A DNA stretch of 64,000 nt, taken from contig NZ_JAPEPO010000002.1 in NCBI RefSeq assembly GCF_026340095.1, positions 434,001 to 498,000 of the forward strand. Reading direction: 5' to 3'. This document shows positions 51,016-60,363 of the stretch, piece by piece (within the stretch, counting starts at the first letter, position 1; each line of letters starts with the position of its first letter). The translations under genes and the position numbers were made by a program. The DNA is from Streptomyces sp. NBC_01446. GTDB taxonomy: Bacteria; Actinomycetota; Actinomycetes; Streptomycetales; Streptomycetaceae. Below the pieces are notes generated by a model. The model saw nothing but the letters and a program-made list of their open reading frames with translations. It searched no databases and had not been told where the DNA came from.

Positions 51016-51266
51016 GCGGCGCGACCGTCTTTGCGGGCGGGGGCAGCACCATCACCATCGGTGCCGAAGCGGTCGTCGAAGTGGTCGGCCCACTCGCCCA
51101 CGAAATGGTCACCGGCGACGAGGAAACGGTGGCGCAGGTCGTTGGCCTCGTCGGCGAGGAGCTGGCGGGCGTACTCGTTGACTTCCATGCCCGCGGCGGC
51201 CGCGCGTTCCTCAATGCCCACGTACACCGCTTCGTCGACCCGCACGTTGATCTGTTTCTTCGCCAT
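51012..51266 (-). CDS. RHH-type antitoxin
   Basis: An 84-residue protein. Residues ~1-45 form a ribbon-helix-helix DNA-binding domain (AKKQINVRVDEAVYVGIEER, AAAAGMEVNEYARQLLADE). The remainder is an acidic toxin-binding tail. It is encoded directly upstream of and overlapping the Fic/Doc-like toxin, the standard antitoxin-first order. The start is ATG 51266. Confidence 0.85.
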   Translation of the reverse strand: MAKKQINVRVDEAVYVGIEERAAAAGMEVNEYARQLLADEANDLRHRFLVAGDHFVGEWADHFDDRFGTDGDGAAPARKDGRAA

Positions 51267-51529
51267 GACGCCACTGTAGCGCCCCGTACGGGACGCTACC
51301 GGTGATCCGTGGAAGGTCTCTGGCTTCCAGATCGATCCGTCTCGGCGCCGACCCGGCTCATGCCCAAGATCTCCGCGGTCTTCCCTCCTGCCCCCGATCA
51401 CACCCACGGCCATCCCCCTGACGGCAGGGCGGCGATCCTCAGCGAGAGTTCGCGCCCGTCGCGGAAAGGTCGCCACACGCATCGGCATGATCGCCAGGAC
51501 CCCACGCGTGACCGACTGCCTGCCACGGC

Positions 51530-51775
51530 CACCACCACTGAACTTCCGGCCGGCCCGTCCTCGAACGGTACGTCGACCAGGCCGTGCTCGATCAGCCCTG
51601 CCGTGTCGTCATCGTCGCCGGTGGGCTTGATATTGCCCGACTGGGCCTGCCAGTGGCACCTGGCCCTCCGCTCGCCAGCGCCGAACCCGTGGCGGCGGGA
51701 CGGGAGATGCCAAGCGCCACCTCGGCACGGCGGCCCCAAAAAGTCGGTGCCTTTCATCGACACATCCGGAATTGA
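51530..51775 (+). pseudogene. STAS-domain protein remnant (tentative)
   Basis: One frame reads LERYVDQAVLDQPCRVVIVA then GGLDIARL, resembling the opening strand of STAS anti-sigma-antagonist domains (VxGELDIAT). About 45 codons on, another frame gives KKSVPFIDTSGID, resembling the FxDSSGI phosphorylation motif. The order and spacing suit one frameshifted STAS gene. The similarity is short, so the call is tentative. Confidence 0.35.
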
Positions 51776-51875
51776 TCACTCGAATGGCGGAGGGCGGTTG
51801 CCGAGCGCAGAGTGAAAACAGGGGCGCGAGCGAGCGCGTGAGCCGCTTGTGCCCGCAACTCTCTGTGAGGCAGAC

Positions 51876-52355
51876 ATGGCCGATATCGAGCACGCAAGCG
51901 AGAGAACAGCCCCCGGCCCCACCATCGCGAGCACCCCATCAAGAAGGAGCACGCAACCAGGAGAAGCGGGCGGCACGACGACCATCGCTGACAGTGTGGT
52001 GGCCGTGATCGCCGGGATCGCCATCCGTGAGACGGACGGCGTCCACTCTGTCGGCAAGGGTGCTTCCAAGGCTCTGGGCGCGGTAACGGGCCGGATGTCC
52101 GCGTCGTCGAGCCTCAGCCGGGCGGTCAAGGTGGAGGTGGGTGAGAAGCAGACCGCGATCGACGTGGACATCGAAGTCGAGTACGGGATACCGATCCGTG
52201 AACTCGCCAGTCAGCTGCGGACCCATGTGTCCGACGCAGTGGAGACGATGACCGGTCTGGACGTGGTCGAGATCAACATCAACGTCTTCGCTGTACACAT
52301 TCCAGGCGACGACAGCGATGATGAGAGCGCCGACAGCGGGTCCCGCACGCGGTAA
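51876..52355 (+). CDS. Asp23/Gls24 family envelope stress protein
   Basis: A 159-residue protein. The Asp23/Gls24 domain spans ~40-145 (ADSVVAVIAGIAIRETDGVH, SLSRAVKVEVGEKQTAIDVD, VEYGIPIRELASQLRTHVSD, LDVVEININVFAVHI), with disordered charged ends. Family members form abundant membrane-associated assemblies linked to envelope stress; actinobacterial copies are uncharacterised. The start ATG 51876 has GAGG upstream, in preference to GTG 51849. Confidence 0.88.
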   Translation: MADIEHASERTAPGPTIASTPSRRSTQPGEAGGTTTIADSVVAVIAGIAIRETDGVHSVGKGASKALGAVTGRMSASSSLSRAVKVEVGEKQTAIDVDIEVEYGIPIRELASQLRTHVSDAVETMTGLDVVEININVFAVHIPGDDSDDESADSGSRTR

Positions 52356-52635
52356 ATCCACGGCGACCCGCGTACTTCAGCCGGAAGTTGGACACCGGCA
52401 CCGACAGCGGATCCTTGGGGTCTCCGCCGATCCCGCGGTGTCGATCCGGCCCCGCGCCACATCCCGGAACTCGCTCACTGCCTGGCGCGCGGAGTCCATG
52501 TCGCTGAGAGGCAGCCGGGCCGGGCGACGCGGAACGGTACACCGCGGCCTGCGCCCTGGTAGGCCTTGTTCGTCCAGCACTTCGTCGGCGCCGGCGAGCG
52601 CGTCGTTGATCCCGTGCTGCCATGCGGCGGTCCGG

Positions 52636-52884
52636 TCATGGGTGGATCCCGGCAGGGCGGGTGATGGCGGCGCCAAGGGCGGGTGATGGCGGCGCCTTCC
52701 GGCCGGCCGCCAGGCCCTGCTCGCCCTGGCCCACCTCGGATGCGGCGACACCTACGCCCGGCTTGTCGCCGGATTCCGCCGACACCCCGTGCGTCCCGAT
52801 CTCCTGCTGCCGGGCGCGGAGTTGCTCCGCCGGATACCGCAAGGTGCGGCTGGGCAGATCGATCGACGAAGGATAGAAAAGCAT
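52636..52884. pseudogene. Rearranged transposase fragments, head to head
   Basis: On the minus strand 52795-52884 reads MLFYPSSIDLPSRTLRYPAE then QLRARQQEIGT, the N-terminus of an IS5-group (helix-turn-helix/DDE) transposase. On the plus strand 52697-52780 reads RLPAGRQALLALAHLGCGDT then YARLVAGF, the next segment of the same protein. The two pieces are in opposite orientation, so an inversion occurred inside the element; no catalytic domain remains. Confidence 0.5.
52655..52696. repeat. 20-bp direct repeat
   Basis: GGGCGGGTGATGGCGGCGCC occurs at 52655-52674 and again at 52677-52696, separated by AA. It sits at the edge of the transposase debris and may be a slippage product or part of the rearrangement junction. 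Confidence 0.75.
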
Positions 52885-52996
52885 CGCGAAGCTCCTGGCA
52901 GTACGGGCGATCTTGGTCGTGAACCCGTCTGCCTGGAGCTTCTTCGCGCTGCACAGCGGCCCAACTCACCTACAGACCCCGCAGGTTGGAAAGGGC

Positions 52997-54001
52997 TCAC
53001 TCTTGGTCGTCTTCGTACTCCTCTTCGTCATCCTCCTCATCGGGCCCCTCTTCGTACTCTTCCTCTTCCTCTTCCTCTCCCTCGGGCACCTCTTCGTCTT
53101 CGTACTCCTCTTCCCCGTTCTCTCCCGTGTCCTCGTCCGCTTCGTCCTCGCCTGCCGCTTCCTCCTCTTCCAGAACTTCCTCATGGGACCGGACCACCTC
53201 GCCGTCGCGAATTTCTCCGCGCCAGCCCTCGACGTCCTCGTCTCCGAACGTGACGTAGCGCTGGAAGTGCTTGAAGTCCAGGCGCAGACGGCGTCCTTGG
53301 GCGCGCCAGAGGTTGCCGGTCTTCTCGAAGAGCCCCGAGGGGTAGTACTCGACGACGAGCACGAGGCGCGTCAATGTGGGCGTCAGTTCATGGAAACTCA
53401 CGCAGCCGCGGGTGCTGCCCTTCGCGCCTTCCGAGGTCCAGACGATCCGCTCGTCCGGTACCTGTTCCTGGACGGTTGCCTTCCAACTGCGGCTCGACGG
53501 GCCGACCTTCAGCTTCCAGTCGCTGGTCGTCTCGTCGCTCTTGGAGACGCTGCGTACACCTTTGGTGAAGCTGCTGAACTCCTCGTACTGGGTCCATTGG
53601 TTGTATGCGGTGCGAATTGGAACGCCCACGTCCAGGACTTCGACCATGTTCATGGACTTGGTGTTGCCGGACTTCTTTTTGCCTCCGCCTCCGAAGACCT
53701 GCTGAACCTTGCCCACCACGCTGTCCTTCATGTCCTTGGCCTTCTCGCCGACGATCGCCTTCAGCGGGGAATCACCCTGGAGAATGCGTCCACCGATGCC
53801 GGTGAGCGTCCCACCGATGCCACCGAGGGACCCACCGTTCTCGGCTACGTCGAGGAGTTGGTCGGTCACATCCTCCAGCTTGTCCCCGGCACGCTCGACT
53901 AGGTGCTCCGCCTGTGCGCCAAGGTAAGCGGCAAGCTCGTCGCGCAGGATTTCCAGGCCCGTTCCTTCTTCGCGGTCGACGCCGCGATCTGTGGTGGCCA
54001 T
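52997..54001 (-). CDS. gvpZ: GvpZ-like SRPBCC (polyketide-cyclase-type) gas vesicle locus protein
   Basis: A 334-residue protein. The N-terminal helical region (~1-110, LEILRDELAAYLGAQAEHLV) is followed by an SRPBCC/START-like domain at ~125-275 (VLDVGVPIRTAYNQWTQYEE, RSWKATVQEQVPDERIVWTS, LTRLVLVVEYYPSGLFEK). The tail is very acidic, nearly all Glu/Asp with Tyr. In S. coelicolor-type clusters gvpZ encodes such a cyclase-like protein between gvpY and gvpJ. Here it lies just downstream of the gvpY-like gene on the opposite strand to the other gvp genes. The role in vesicle formation is unknown. The start is ATG 54001. Confidence 0.75.
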   Translation of the reverse strand: MATTDRGVDREEGTGLEILRDELAAYLGAQAEHLVERAGDKLEDVTDQLLDVAENGGSLGGIGGTLTGIGGRILQGDSPLKAIVGEKAKDMKDSVVGKVQQVFGGGGKKKSGNTKSMNMVEVLDVGVPIRTAYNQWTQYEEFSSFTKGVRSVSKSDETTSDWKLKVGPSSRSWKATVQEQVPDERIVWTSEGAKGSTRGCVSFHELTPTLTRLVLVVEYYPSGLFEKTGNLWRAQGRRLRLDFKHFQRYVTFGDEDVEGWRGEIRDGEVVRSHEEVLEEEEAAGEDEADEDTGENGEEEYEDEEVPEGEEEEEEEYEEGPDEEDDEEEYEDDQE

Positions 54002-54004
54002 GAC

Positions 54005-54760
<756 letters not shown>

Positions 54761-55012
54761 GAAGCGGATCCCTTCGGAAAGGGCAGGGGCAAGGAGCCGG
54801 TTCAGGGCCAACACCCCCGGCCCAGCCCGGATCGAGGAGAGAGATCGCATGCGCCGTCTCGCACGGCACCCTGCCCCCGTAAAGCCTCACACCCTCGTCC
54901 GGCAGGCTTCCTCGAAGCCGCCCACCACCACTGCGAGATGTGGCCGTATATGATGAAATTGTACGTTCGCGCGGGGGATCTGGCGCCCGCACCGACGACG
55001 ACAGGAGTGACC
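54761..55012. promoter_or_regulatory. Divergent promoter region of the gas vesicle locus
   Basis: This 252-base region separates gvpY (leftward) and gvpO (rightward). It contains an AT-rich patch (54950-54968, around TATATGATGAAATTGTA) that stands out from the GC-rich background and probably holds the gvpO promoter. Confidence 0.5.
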
Positions 55013-55363
55013 ATGGCCCCGGCAGAACCCGCCAAGCGGCGCTCCACCGGTGGCCGCAGTACCCCCCGGAGTGCCAGCGGTGAAACACGACACCGTTCAG
55101 GCCAGGGCGGTGCCGCATGGGCTATGCGTGCCGCAGCGGAGCAGTTGCAGGAGCTGCTCGGGCGTCCCCCAGAGTCGGTTTCTGCCCTAAAACCCACCGA
55201 TGACGGGTGGGAAGCTGATGTCGAGGTACTCGAATTGGAACGCGTCCCCGAAACCACAAGCGTGATGGCCAGCTACCGAGTGACTCTCAGCAAAGAGGGC
55301 GATCTCATGGCCTACGAAAGGACGCGCCGCTACACCCGAGGACAAATCGATCGGCGAGGCTGA
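55013..55363 (+). CDS. gvpO: Gas vesicle protein GvpO
   Basis: A 116-residue protein. A basic Ser/Arg-rich N-terminus (~1-38) precedes the GvpO domain: AAEQLQELLGRPPESVSALK, WEADVEVLELERVPETTSVM and ASYRVTLSKEGDLMAYERTR. GvpO is required for vesicle formation in haloarchaea and may act in regulation or assembly. It is the first gene of the rightward gvp operon. The start ATG 55013 follows AGGAG. Confidence 0.9.
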   Translation: MAPAEPAKRRSTGGRSTPRSASGETRHRSGQGGAAWAMRAAAEQLQELLGRPPESVSALKPTDDGWEADVEVLELERVPETTSVMASYRVTLSKEGDLMAYERTRRYTRGQIDRRG

Positions 55364-55396
55364 GATACAGCCGAATTGCCGGTGAAGGGAGGCACC

Positions 55397-55879
55397 ATGA
55401 CTGTGGTGCCGCAAGGTGGAGGCGCCGTCGCGCAGGGCGGCGGCAGCGGCGGCAGCCTCTACGACGTCCTGGAACTTATTCTCGATCGCGGGCTTGTGAT
55501 CGACGTCTTCGTCCGCGTGTCACTGGTTGGCATCGAGATACTGAAGATCGACGCTCGCATCGTCGTGGCCAGCGTAGACACGTACTTGCGATTCGCAGAA
55601 GCATGTAACCGTCTCGATCTCGAGTCCGGACGAAAAGCACCGAGCCAGCTCACCGACATCGTCGGCGATTCGATGGAGAGCGGAGCCAAAGGCAAGTCCA
55701 AGGGCGCCCTCTCGGGGGCTGTGGAAGCCATCACTGATTCCGTCAAGGGTGTCACCGAAGGTCACTCCGACGAGGAAGAGGAGGACGAGGGCGAGGCTGA
55801 AGAGGAGGAGAAGGAAAGGGAGCCTGTGGAGAGGCGACGGCGGCCTGCCCGGCGTGCCTCCCGACGGGAGAAGGGCTAG
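55397..55879 (+). CDS. gvpA: Gas vesicle structural protein GvpA
   Basis: A 160-residue member of the GvpA family, the small hydrophobic subunit of the vesicle wall. The core (~22-75) reads SLYDVLELILDRGLVIDVFV, RVSLVGIEILKIDARIVVAS and VDTYLRFAEACNRLDL. Unlike the ~70-residue cyanobacterial protein, it has a long Gly/Lys and then Glu/Asp-rich C-terminal extension, as in other Streptomyces copies. Whether it forms the wall or a minor GvpJ/M-like role is not settled in this genus. The start ATG 55397 has GGGAGG upstream. Confidence 0.92.
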   Translation: MTVVPQGGGAVAQGGGSGGSLYDVLELILDRGLVIDVFVRVSLVGIEILKIDARIVVASVDTYLRFAEACNRLDLESGRKAPSQLTDIVGDSMESGAKGKSKGALSGAVEAITDSVKGVTEGHSDEEEEDEGEAEEEEKEREPVERRRRPARRASRREKG

Positions 55880-55906
55880 GGCTCGCCCCGCGAGAAGGAG
55901 TAAGGC

Positions 55907-56620
55907 ATGGCCGTTTACATCTACTCCATCACCGGCAAGCAGCACCCTCTGCGCCTCGGCGATCTCCACGGGGTCGGTGAGACTCCGGCCGACCTGCGCG
56001 TAGTGAAGGCCGGATCGCTGTGTGCTGTCGTCAGCGACGCCCCGGAGGACCTTCGCCCCAAACGTCGCGACATCAACGCGCACCAAGCGGTGCAGGAGCG
56101 GCTCATGGCGGACGGCACGGTGCTTCCTCTGAGATTCGGGCTCATGGCTACGGACGACGAAGCCGTACAGGCGGCCCTGGAGGAACGTGCTGAGGAGTAT
56201 GCGGACAGACTCCGCGTACTCGAGGGTTGCACCGAGTACCACCTCAAGGCGTCGCAGAACGAGGACGCCCTGCTGCGTGAGATCCTTCAGGAATCGACTA
56301 CGGCGCGGCAGCTCAACGAGGAGATTCGCGCGGGTACGGCAGGTCCGGATACGCCCGTCCAACTCGGCGAGCTGGTGGCCCACGAGGTGCAGACACGTCA
56401 GGAGGCCCTGGCCGCCGGTGTGATCGAGGCCCTGCGCCCCTTCGCCCGAGAATTTGACTCCTCAACCCCGACCGGATCGGACTTCCTCAGCGTCTCGTTT
56501 CTTGTGACCGATGACCAAGAAGAGGGCTTCCTGACCACGGAGTTGAGCGTGGCGAATCAGTTGGGCGACGACTTCGAGCTCCGGCTGAGCGACCCTCTCC
56601 CTCCCTACAGTTTCGTCTGA
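55907..56620 (+). CDS. gvpF: Gas vesicle protein GvpF (GvpL/GvpF family)
   Basis: A 237-residue protein of the GvpL/F family: VYIYSITGKQHPLRLGDLHG, VSDAPEDLRPKRRDINAHQA, TVLPLRFGLMATDDEAVQA, and a C-terminal LRLSDPLPPYSFV (the GPWPPYSF-type end). GvpF binds GvpA at the gas-facing growing face and acts in assembly. The start ATG 55907 follows AAGGAG. It is the third gene of the operon. Confidence 0.93.
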   Translation: MAVYIYSITGKQHPLRLGDLHGVGETPADLRVVKAGSLCAVVSDAPEDLRPKRRDINAHQAVQERLMADGTVLPLRFGLMATDDEAVQAALEERAEEYADRLRVLEGCTEYHLKASQNEDALLREILQESTTARQLNEEIRAGTAGPDTPVQLGELVAHEVQTRQEALAAGVIEALRPFAREFDSSTPTGSDFLSVSFLVTDDQEEGFLTTELSVANQLGDDFELRLSDPLPPYSFV

Positions 56621-56629
56621 GGAGTACTC

Positions 56630-56881
56630 ATGGGTCTCTTCACGCAGCTCGTCACCCTCCCCCTCGCACCGGTGCGCGGCGTCGTATGGACGGTCGACCG
56701 CGTCCTGGAAGCAGCGGAGAAGGAGTACTACGACCCAGCCCCCGTGCAAGCCGATCTCGCAGAACTCGAGCGGCAGTTGCTTGCGGGGCAGATCGACGAG
56801 GAGACGTTCGACCGACGCGAGGACGAACTGCTGGACCGCCTGGAAGAGATCCGGGCGCATTGGCGGGGCGGGCAGCCCTGA
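56630..56881 (+). CDS. gvpG: Gas vesicle protein GvpG
   Basis: An 83-residue GvpG: a hydrophobic start FTQLVTLPLAPVRGVVWTVD, then an acidic helical half (VQADLAELERQLLAGQIDEE, FDRREDELLDRLEEI). It is an accessory assembly protein of the vesicle nucleation complex. It begins ten bases after gvpF ends, with GAGGAG as ribosome site. Confidence 0.92.
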   Translation: MGLFTQLVTLPLAPVRGVVWTVDRVLEAAEKEYYDPAPVQADLAELERQLLAGQIDEETFDRREDELLDRLEEIRAHWRGGQP

Positions 56882-56914
56882 CCCCGCACGACGAGGGAAC
56901 ACGAGGCCACCATC

Positions 56915-57382
56915 GTGAATGAACCTCTGGCCAGCAGGCCTGGCTCCTATCCTGCCAGAGCGGCTCCGCCATACGGGCAGGGCTCTTCCGCCAATCTCGC
57001 CGACATCCTTGAGCGCGTGCTGGACAAGGGCATCGTCATCGCGGGCGACATTCAGATAAATCTCCTCGACATCGAGCTGCTGACCATCAAGCTCCGGCTC
57101 ATCGTCGCGTCGGTCGACAAGGCAAAGGAAATGGGCATCGACTGGTGGGAGCACGACCCCTCACTGTCGTCACGGGCCAGAGACGATCGGTCACTCACCG
57201 AGGAGAACCGGCACCTCCGTGCCGAGATCGATGCGCTCCGGGAGCGCGAGGCGCTCCCCGATCACGAGCACGAACGCTCGGACGAAGACGAAGAGGCGGA
57301 AGCGGAGGCGGAAGCGGAAGCAGAGACAGAGGCAGACGAACCGCGCGGCAGCCGTCGACGAGGACGTGCCCGCGATGAATGA
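56915..57382 (+). CDS. gvpJ: Gas vesicle protein GvpJ (GvpA paralogue)
   Basis: A 155-residue GvpA-family protein with core LADILERVLDKGIVIAGDIQ, INLLDIELLTIKLRLIVASV and the GvpJ-typical Trp-rich MGIDWWEHDPSL. A charged coiled tail (ENRHLRAEIDALRERE) and an (Glu-Ala)-rich run follow. GvpJ is a minor wall or cap component. The GTG 56915 start has only a weak ribosome site. In S. coelicolor-type clusters gvpY and gvpZ lie just upstream; here they are absent from this position. It overlaps gvpL by eight bases. Confidence 0.9.
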   Translation: MNEPLASRPGSYPARAAPPYGQGSSANLADILERVLDKGIVIAGDIQINLLDIELLTIKLRLIVASVDKAKEMGIDWWEHDPSLSSRARDDRSLTEENRHLRAEIDALREREALPDHEHERSDEDEEAEAEAEAEAETEADEPRGSRRRGRARDE

Positions 57383-58190
57383 CGTCGTCACCTACGTGTA
57401 TGCCGTGGCACGCAGCACCGACCAGCTCGAGGAGCTCATCACCGCGCTCAACGGTGTCGCCGACGCCCCGGTCCGCCTCCTGCCCGGCAGTCACGACGAC
57501 ACCCTGGTACTCGTGGCAAGTCACGTGCCCGCGCCGGACTTCCAGGAGGACGCCCTCAAGCAACGCCTGGAAGACCTGGACTGGCTCGAGGCGGTCGCCC
57601 GCGCGCACCACGCCGTCATCGAGGCCGTGGCCACCCATACGACGGTGCTTCCGCTGCGTCTGGCAACGGTGTATCTCGATGACACCAGGGCGCGGGACGT
57701 CCTGGATGGTGGGCAGGCCGTATTCGCCGATCGCCTGGCGCGCCTGGCCGAGCACGTCGAATGGGGGGTCAAGATCTATGTCGAGCCGTCCGCTGCTCCA
57801 GCCGCCGCTGAGCCCCGGCGAGGGGCAGATCTGTCCCCGGGACGCGCGTACCTGCGCAACCGCAGGCAACAGCAGAGCGTCCGGGACAGCGTCTACCAGG
57901 CTGCCCAGCAGGCCGCTGATGTGGTCGAGGGAGTAGGGCACAGGCACGCCGTCGACAGGGCGCGCCACCGGGTGCAGCAGGGCGTTCTCGCCGACACAGC
58001 GGGCGAGAACGTAGTGAATGACGCATACCTTGTGCCTCTGGCTCAGTGTGAGGAGTTCCGAGCCGGAGTCGAGCAAGCCGCTGACGGACTGCAGGGCGTT
58101 CGTATCGAGGTCACCGGCCCCTGGGCCCCCTACTCCTTCGCCATGCCACCAGCCGAGACCGATGACGCCTCGCCAGGTCCGCGACCATGA
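57375..58190 (+). CDS. gvpL: Gas vesicle protein GvpL (GvpL/GvpF family)
   Basis: A 271-residue paralogue of GvpF: DVVTYVYAVARSTDQLEELI, HHAVIEAVATHTTVLPLRLA, TVYLDDTRARDVLDGGQAVF and a C-terminal IEVTGPWAPYSFAM. A central insert (~145-185, Ala/Pro/Arg-rich) makes it longer than GvpF. It is an assembly accessory factor. Its ATG 57375 lies inside the gvpJ end, and its stop overlaps gvpS (ATGA), so translation is coupled on both sides. Confidence 0.92.
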   Translation: MNDVVTYVYAVARSTDQLEELITALNGVADAPVRLLPGSHDDTLVLVASHVPAPDFQEDALKQRLEDLDWLEAVARAHHAVIEAVATHTTVLPLRLATVYLDDTRARDVLDGGQAVFADRLARLAEHVEWGVKIYVEPSAAPAAAEPRRGADLSPGRAYLRNRRQQQSVRDSVYQAAQQAADVVEGVGHRHAVDRARHRVQQGVLADTAGENVVNDAYLVPLAQCEEFRAGVEQAADGLQGVRIEVTGPWAPYSFAMPPAETDDASPGPRP

Positions 58191-58429
58191 CTACTCCCCA
58201 CGAACCGTCTTCTACCGGCGAGCCACTGGCGCAGCGGCAAGTCGCGCTCATCGATCTGCTGGACCGCCTGCTCAGCGGTGGCGTCGTCCTCACCGGTGAC
58301 GTCGTACTGTCTATCGCCGACATCGATCTGGTGCGGGTCTCGCTCAGGGCGTTGATCGTGTCCATCAGCGCCCAGAACCCCTCACCCTGGGCTGAGACGA
58401 TGCCGTCTGGAGGCGACCATGACGGCTGA
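58187..58429 (+). CDS. gvpS: Gas vesicle protein GvpS (GvpA-like)
   Basis: An 80-residue GvpA-family protein with core VALIDLLDRLLSGGVVLTGD then VVLSIADIDLVRVSLRALIV. It corresponds in position and size to the actinobacterial gvpS between gvpL and gvpK; a minor wall component is likely. It overlaps gvpL by four bases and gvpK by eleven. Confidence 0.88.
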   Translation: MTTPHEPSSTGEPLAQRQVALIDLLDRLLSGGVVLTGDVVLSIADIDLVRVSLRALIVSISAQNPSPWAETMPSGGDHDG

Positions 58430-58850
58430 GGACGGGCGCGGGCCCCACGCTGAGCACAAGAGGGGGCCGGCCAGCCGCCGCGAAGAGGTCGCGGAGGCCG
58501 CTGAGCGAGCCTTCCGGCTTCTGCCCGCAGCGCCTCGCGATCTGTCCCCGTCTGACAGGCGTTCACACTCATCCGCGCATCGCATCTCCTCCGACCCCGA
58601 CACCGTGGAGCGGGACCTCATCAGGCTGGTCCTCACCTTGGTAGAGCTACTGCGCCAGCTCATGGAACGGCAGGCGTTGCACCGGGTCGATCAGGGAGAT
58701 CTCACCGACGAGCAGGAGGAGCGCCTGGGGGCGACGCTCATGGTCCTACATGAGCGAATGAATGAATTGTGCGCCCAGTACGGGCTGACCATGGAGGACC
58801 TCAACCTCGACCTCGGTCCGCTGGGCACATTGCTGCCGCCTTCCGACTGA
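58419..58850 (+). CDS. gvpK: Gas vesicle protein GvpK
   Basis: A 143-residue GvpK: a basic N-terminus, then the conserved helical domain RISSDPDTVERDLIRLVLTL, VELLRQLMERQALHRVDQGD, LTDEQEERLGATLMVLHERM and a C-terminal LNLDLGPLGTLLPPS. GvpK belongs to the accessory nucleation complex. It is the last gene of the gvp operon. ATG 58419 lies within gvpS. Confidence 0.92.
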   Translation: MTAEDGRGPHAEHKRGPASRREEVAEAAERAFRLLPAAPRDLSPSDRRSHSSAHRISSDPDTVERDLIRLVLTLVELLRQLMERQALHRVDQGDLTDEQEERLGATLMVLHERMNELCAQYGLTMEDLNLDLGPLGTLLPPSD

Positions 58851-59270
58851 GTACGCAGGTTCGTTCGCGCCCCCTGTCTCGCACAACGTGGTCCACCGCC
58901 TACATCAGCCCATTCACGAAGGCGGCGCTGCTCGGCCAGATGCCGTCGGGCATCGCTCCGACGCCGGACGGCAAAGCTCCTCCCCCGTCAACATCGACAG
59001 TCCTGGAACCTGCTGTCACCAAGCGGCACGTACGTTTCGCGCCGGGGCCCCAAAGTCCGCCGGCCGGCCGACCAGCTCTGCGAACCTGGCGCGAAAGCGG
59101 CACGCGAATCGTCTCTCTCAGCCCCGTGAAACCCCGCAGGGCCATGAGGGTGCGCCGCTTGGCGCAGCGGGGGGATCGACTGCGTGTCGGTCGCCCTTCG
59201 GAGTAACCGGCCTGCGAACGTTCGAAGGCCCAGCTGCTTCGCAGCACAATCCACCGAGGAGGAACCGGCC
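58851..59270. other. Intergenic stretch after the gas vesicle operon
   Basis: No gene recognised. No strong terminator was found by eye immediately after gvpK, so some transcription could continue towards the hemerythrin gene. Confidence 0.4.
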
Positions 59271-59828
59271 ATGGGACACGGCGGAAACGTGATCGTCGAG
59301 CTGACGACGGACCACCGAGAGGTCGACTCGCTGTTCGCCCAGATCGAGGCCCAGCCCGTGGGCGCGAAGCAGCGCCGGGAGCTGGCGGACGATCTGACCG
59401 TTGAACTGGTCCGTCACTCCGTCGCCGAGGAGGAGTACCTCTACCCGGCCGTCCGCAGGTACGTGGACGGCGGGGATGACCTGGCGGACAAGGAACTCGA
59501 GGACCACGCCGGCGTCGAACGCCTCCTCAAAGACCTCGAGGGCCGCGAAGCCGACGACGACCAGTTCAACCACCTCATCGCGAAGCTGAAGCTCGAGGTC
59601 AGCGCCCACGTGCGCGACGAGGAGAACCGGCTCTTCCCCCTCCTCGAAGCCGCCTGCACTCCCGAAACGCTCGATGATCTCGGAGACAAGATCCGCAAGG
59701 CGAAGAAGACTGCCCCCACCCGGCCCCACCCATCCGCGCCGACCACCCCGCCCGCGAACAAGATCGTCGCCACCGGCACCGGACTCGTCGACCGCGCACG
59801 CGACCTCCTCACCGGCCGCAACCACTGA
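59271..59828 (+). CDS. Hemerythrin HHE domain protein (copy 2)
   Basis: A 185-residue paralogue of the protein at 38787-39344. Both are the same length and start MGHGGNVI, with the same ligand motifs (VELTTDHREVDSLF, VRHSVAEEEYLYP, ELEDHAGVERLL, HVRDEENRLFPLL). They share the Pro-rich linker KKTAPTRPHPSAPTTPPANK and the tail GLVDRARDLLTGRNH. By eye about three quarters of positions agree. The start ATG 59271 follows GAGGAGGA. Its placement behind the gvp operon suggests an oxygen-related link, which is inference only. Confidence 0.9.
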   Translation: MGHGGNVIVELTTDHREVDSLFAQIEAQPVGAKQRRELADDLTVELVRHSVAEEEYLYPAVRRYVDGGDDLADKELEDHAGVERLLKDLEGREADDDQFNHLIAKLKLEVSAHVRDEENRLFPLLEAACTPETLDDLGDKIRKAKKTAPTRPHPSAPTTPPANKIVATGTGLVDRARDLLTGRNH

Positions 59829-60363
59829 CCTCCTTGCTGGGAGCGGCCCGCTCGGCGGACAGCCACGCACCGCGTTTTCGAGCGGGCGAACCGCTCGGGT
59901 GGTCACATCCCACACACCATGGCCTGGGAGCCCGTCCGGCGGGGTTCGCTCTGGTGGAGGCGGATCGGGCCGACCGCAATCCGTGAAGCGCCTGGCCCTC
60001 TTCCGTCTCCCCCGGTTCACCCGGCACATGCGACGGCGACGGCCCGCAGTCTTCCTGGGAAGGTTCGGCAGCGAACGGCTTGAGGCCGCCAAGGTCTACT
60101 CGCCACTCCCCCGTGCGGATGCCCCATGGCCGTTCGGCTGCAGGAAGGGCAGCCCCGCTGGCTCCGCTTCTGTCCGTCGGGTGCCACCCCGGCGGCACAA
60201 GGATCAGATGTGATTACGCCTGCCCTTATGGGCTACCCGCCAGAAACGGGAGGCCGAGCTCTTACCGGGAGGGTTCGGCAGTGAGCCCGCCCTCTGCGGG
60301 TCTGGGCCAGGGTGGGGTTCATGCGACGACATATAGACGACACGGACGAGGCCGTGGGGTACC
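59829..60363. other. Intergenic stretch
   Basis: No recognisable gene or structured element. Several short basic open frames are judged to be noise. Confidence 0.4.
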
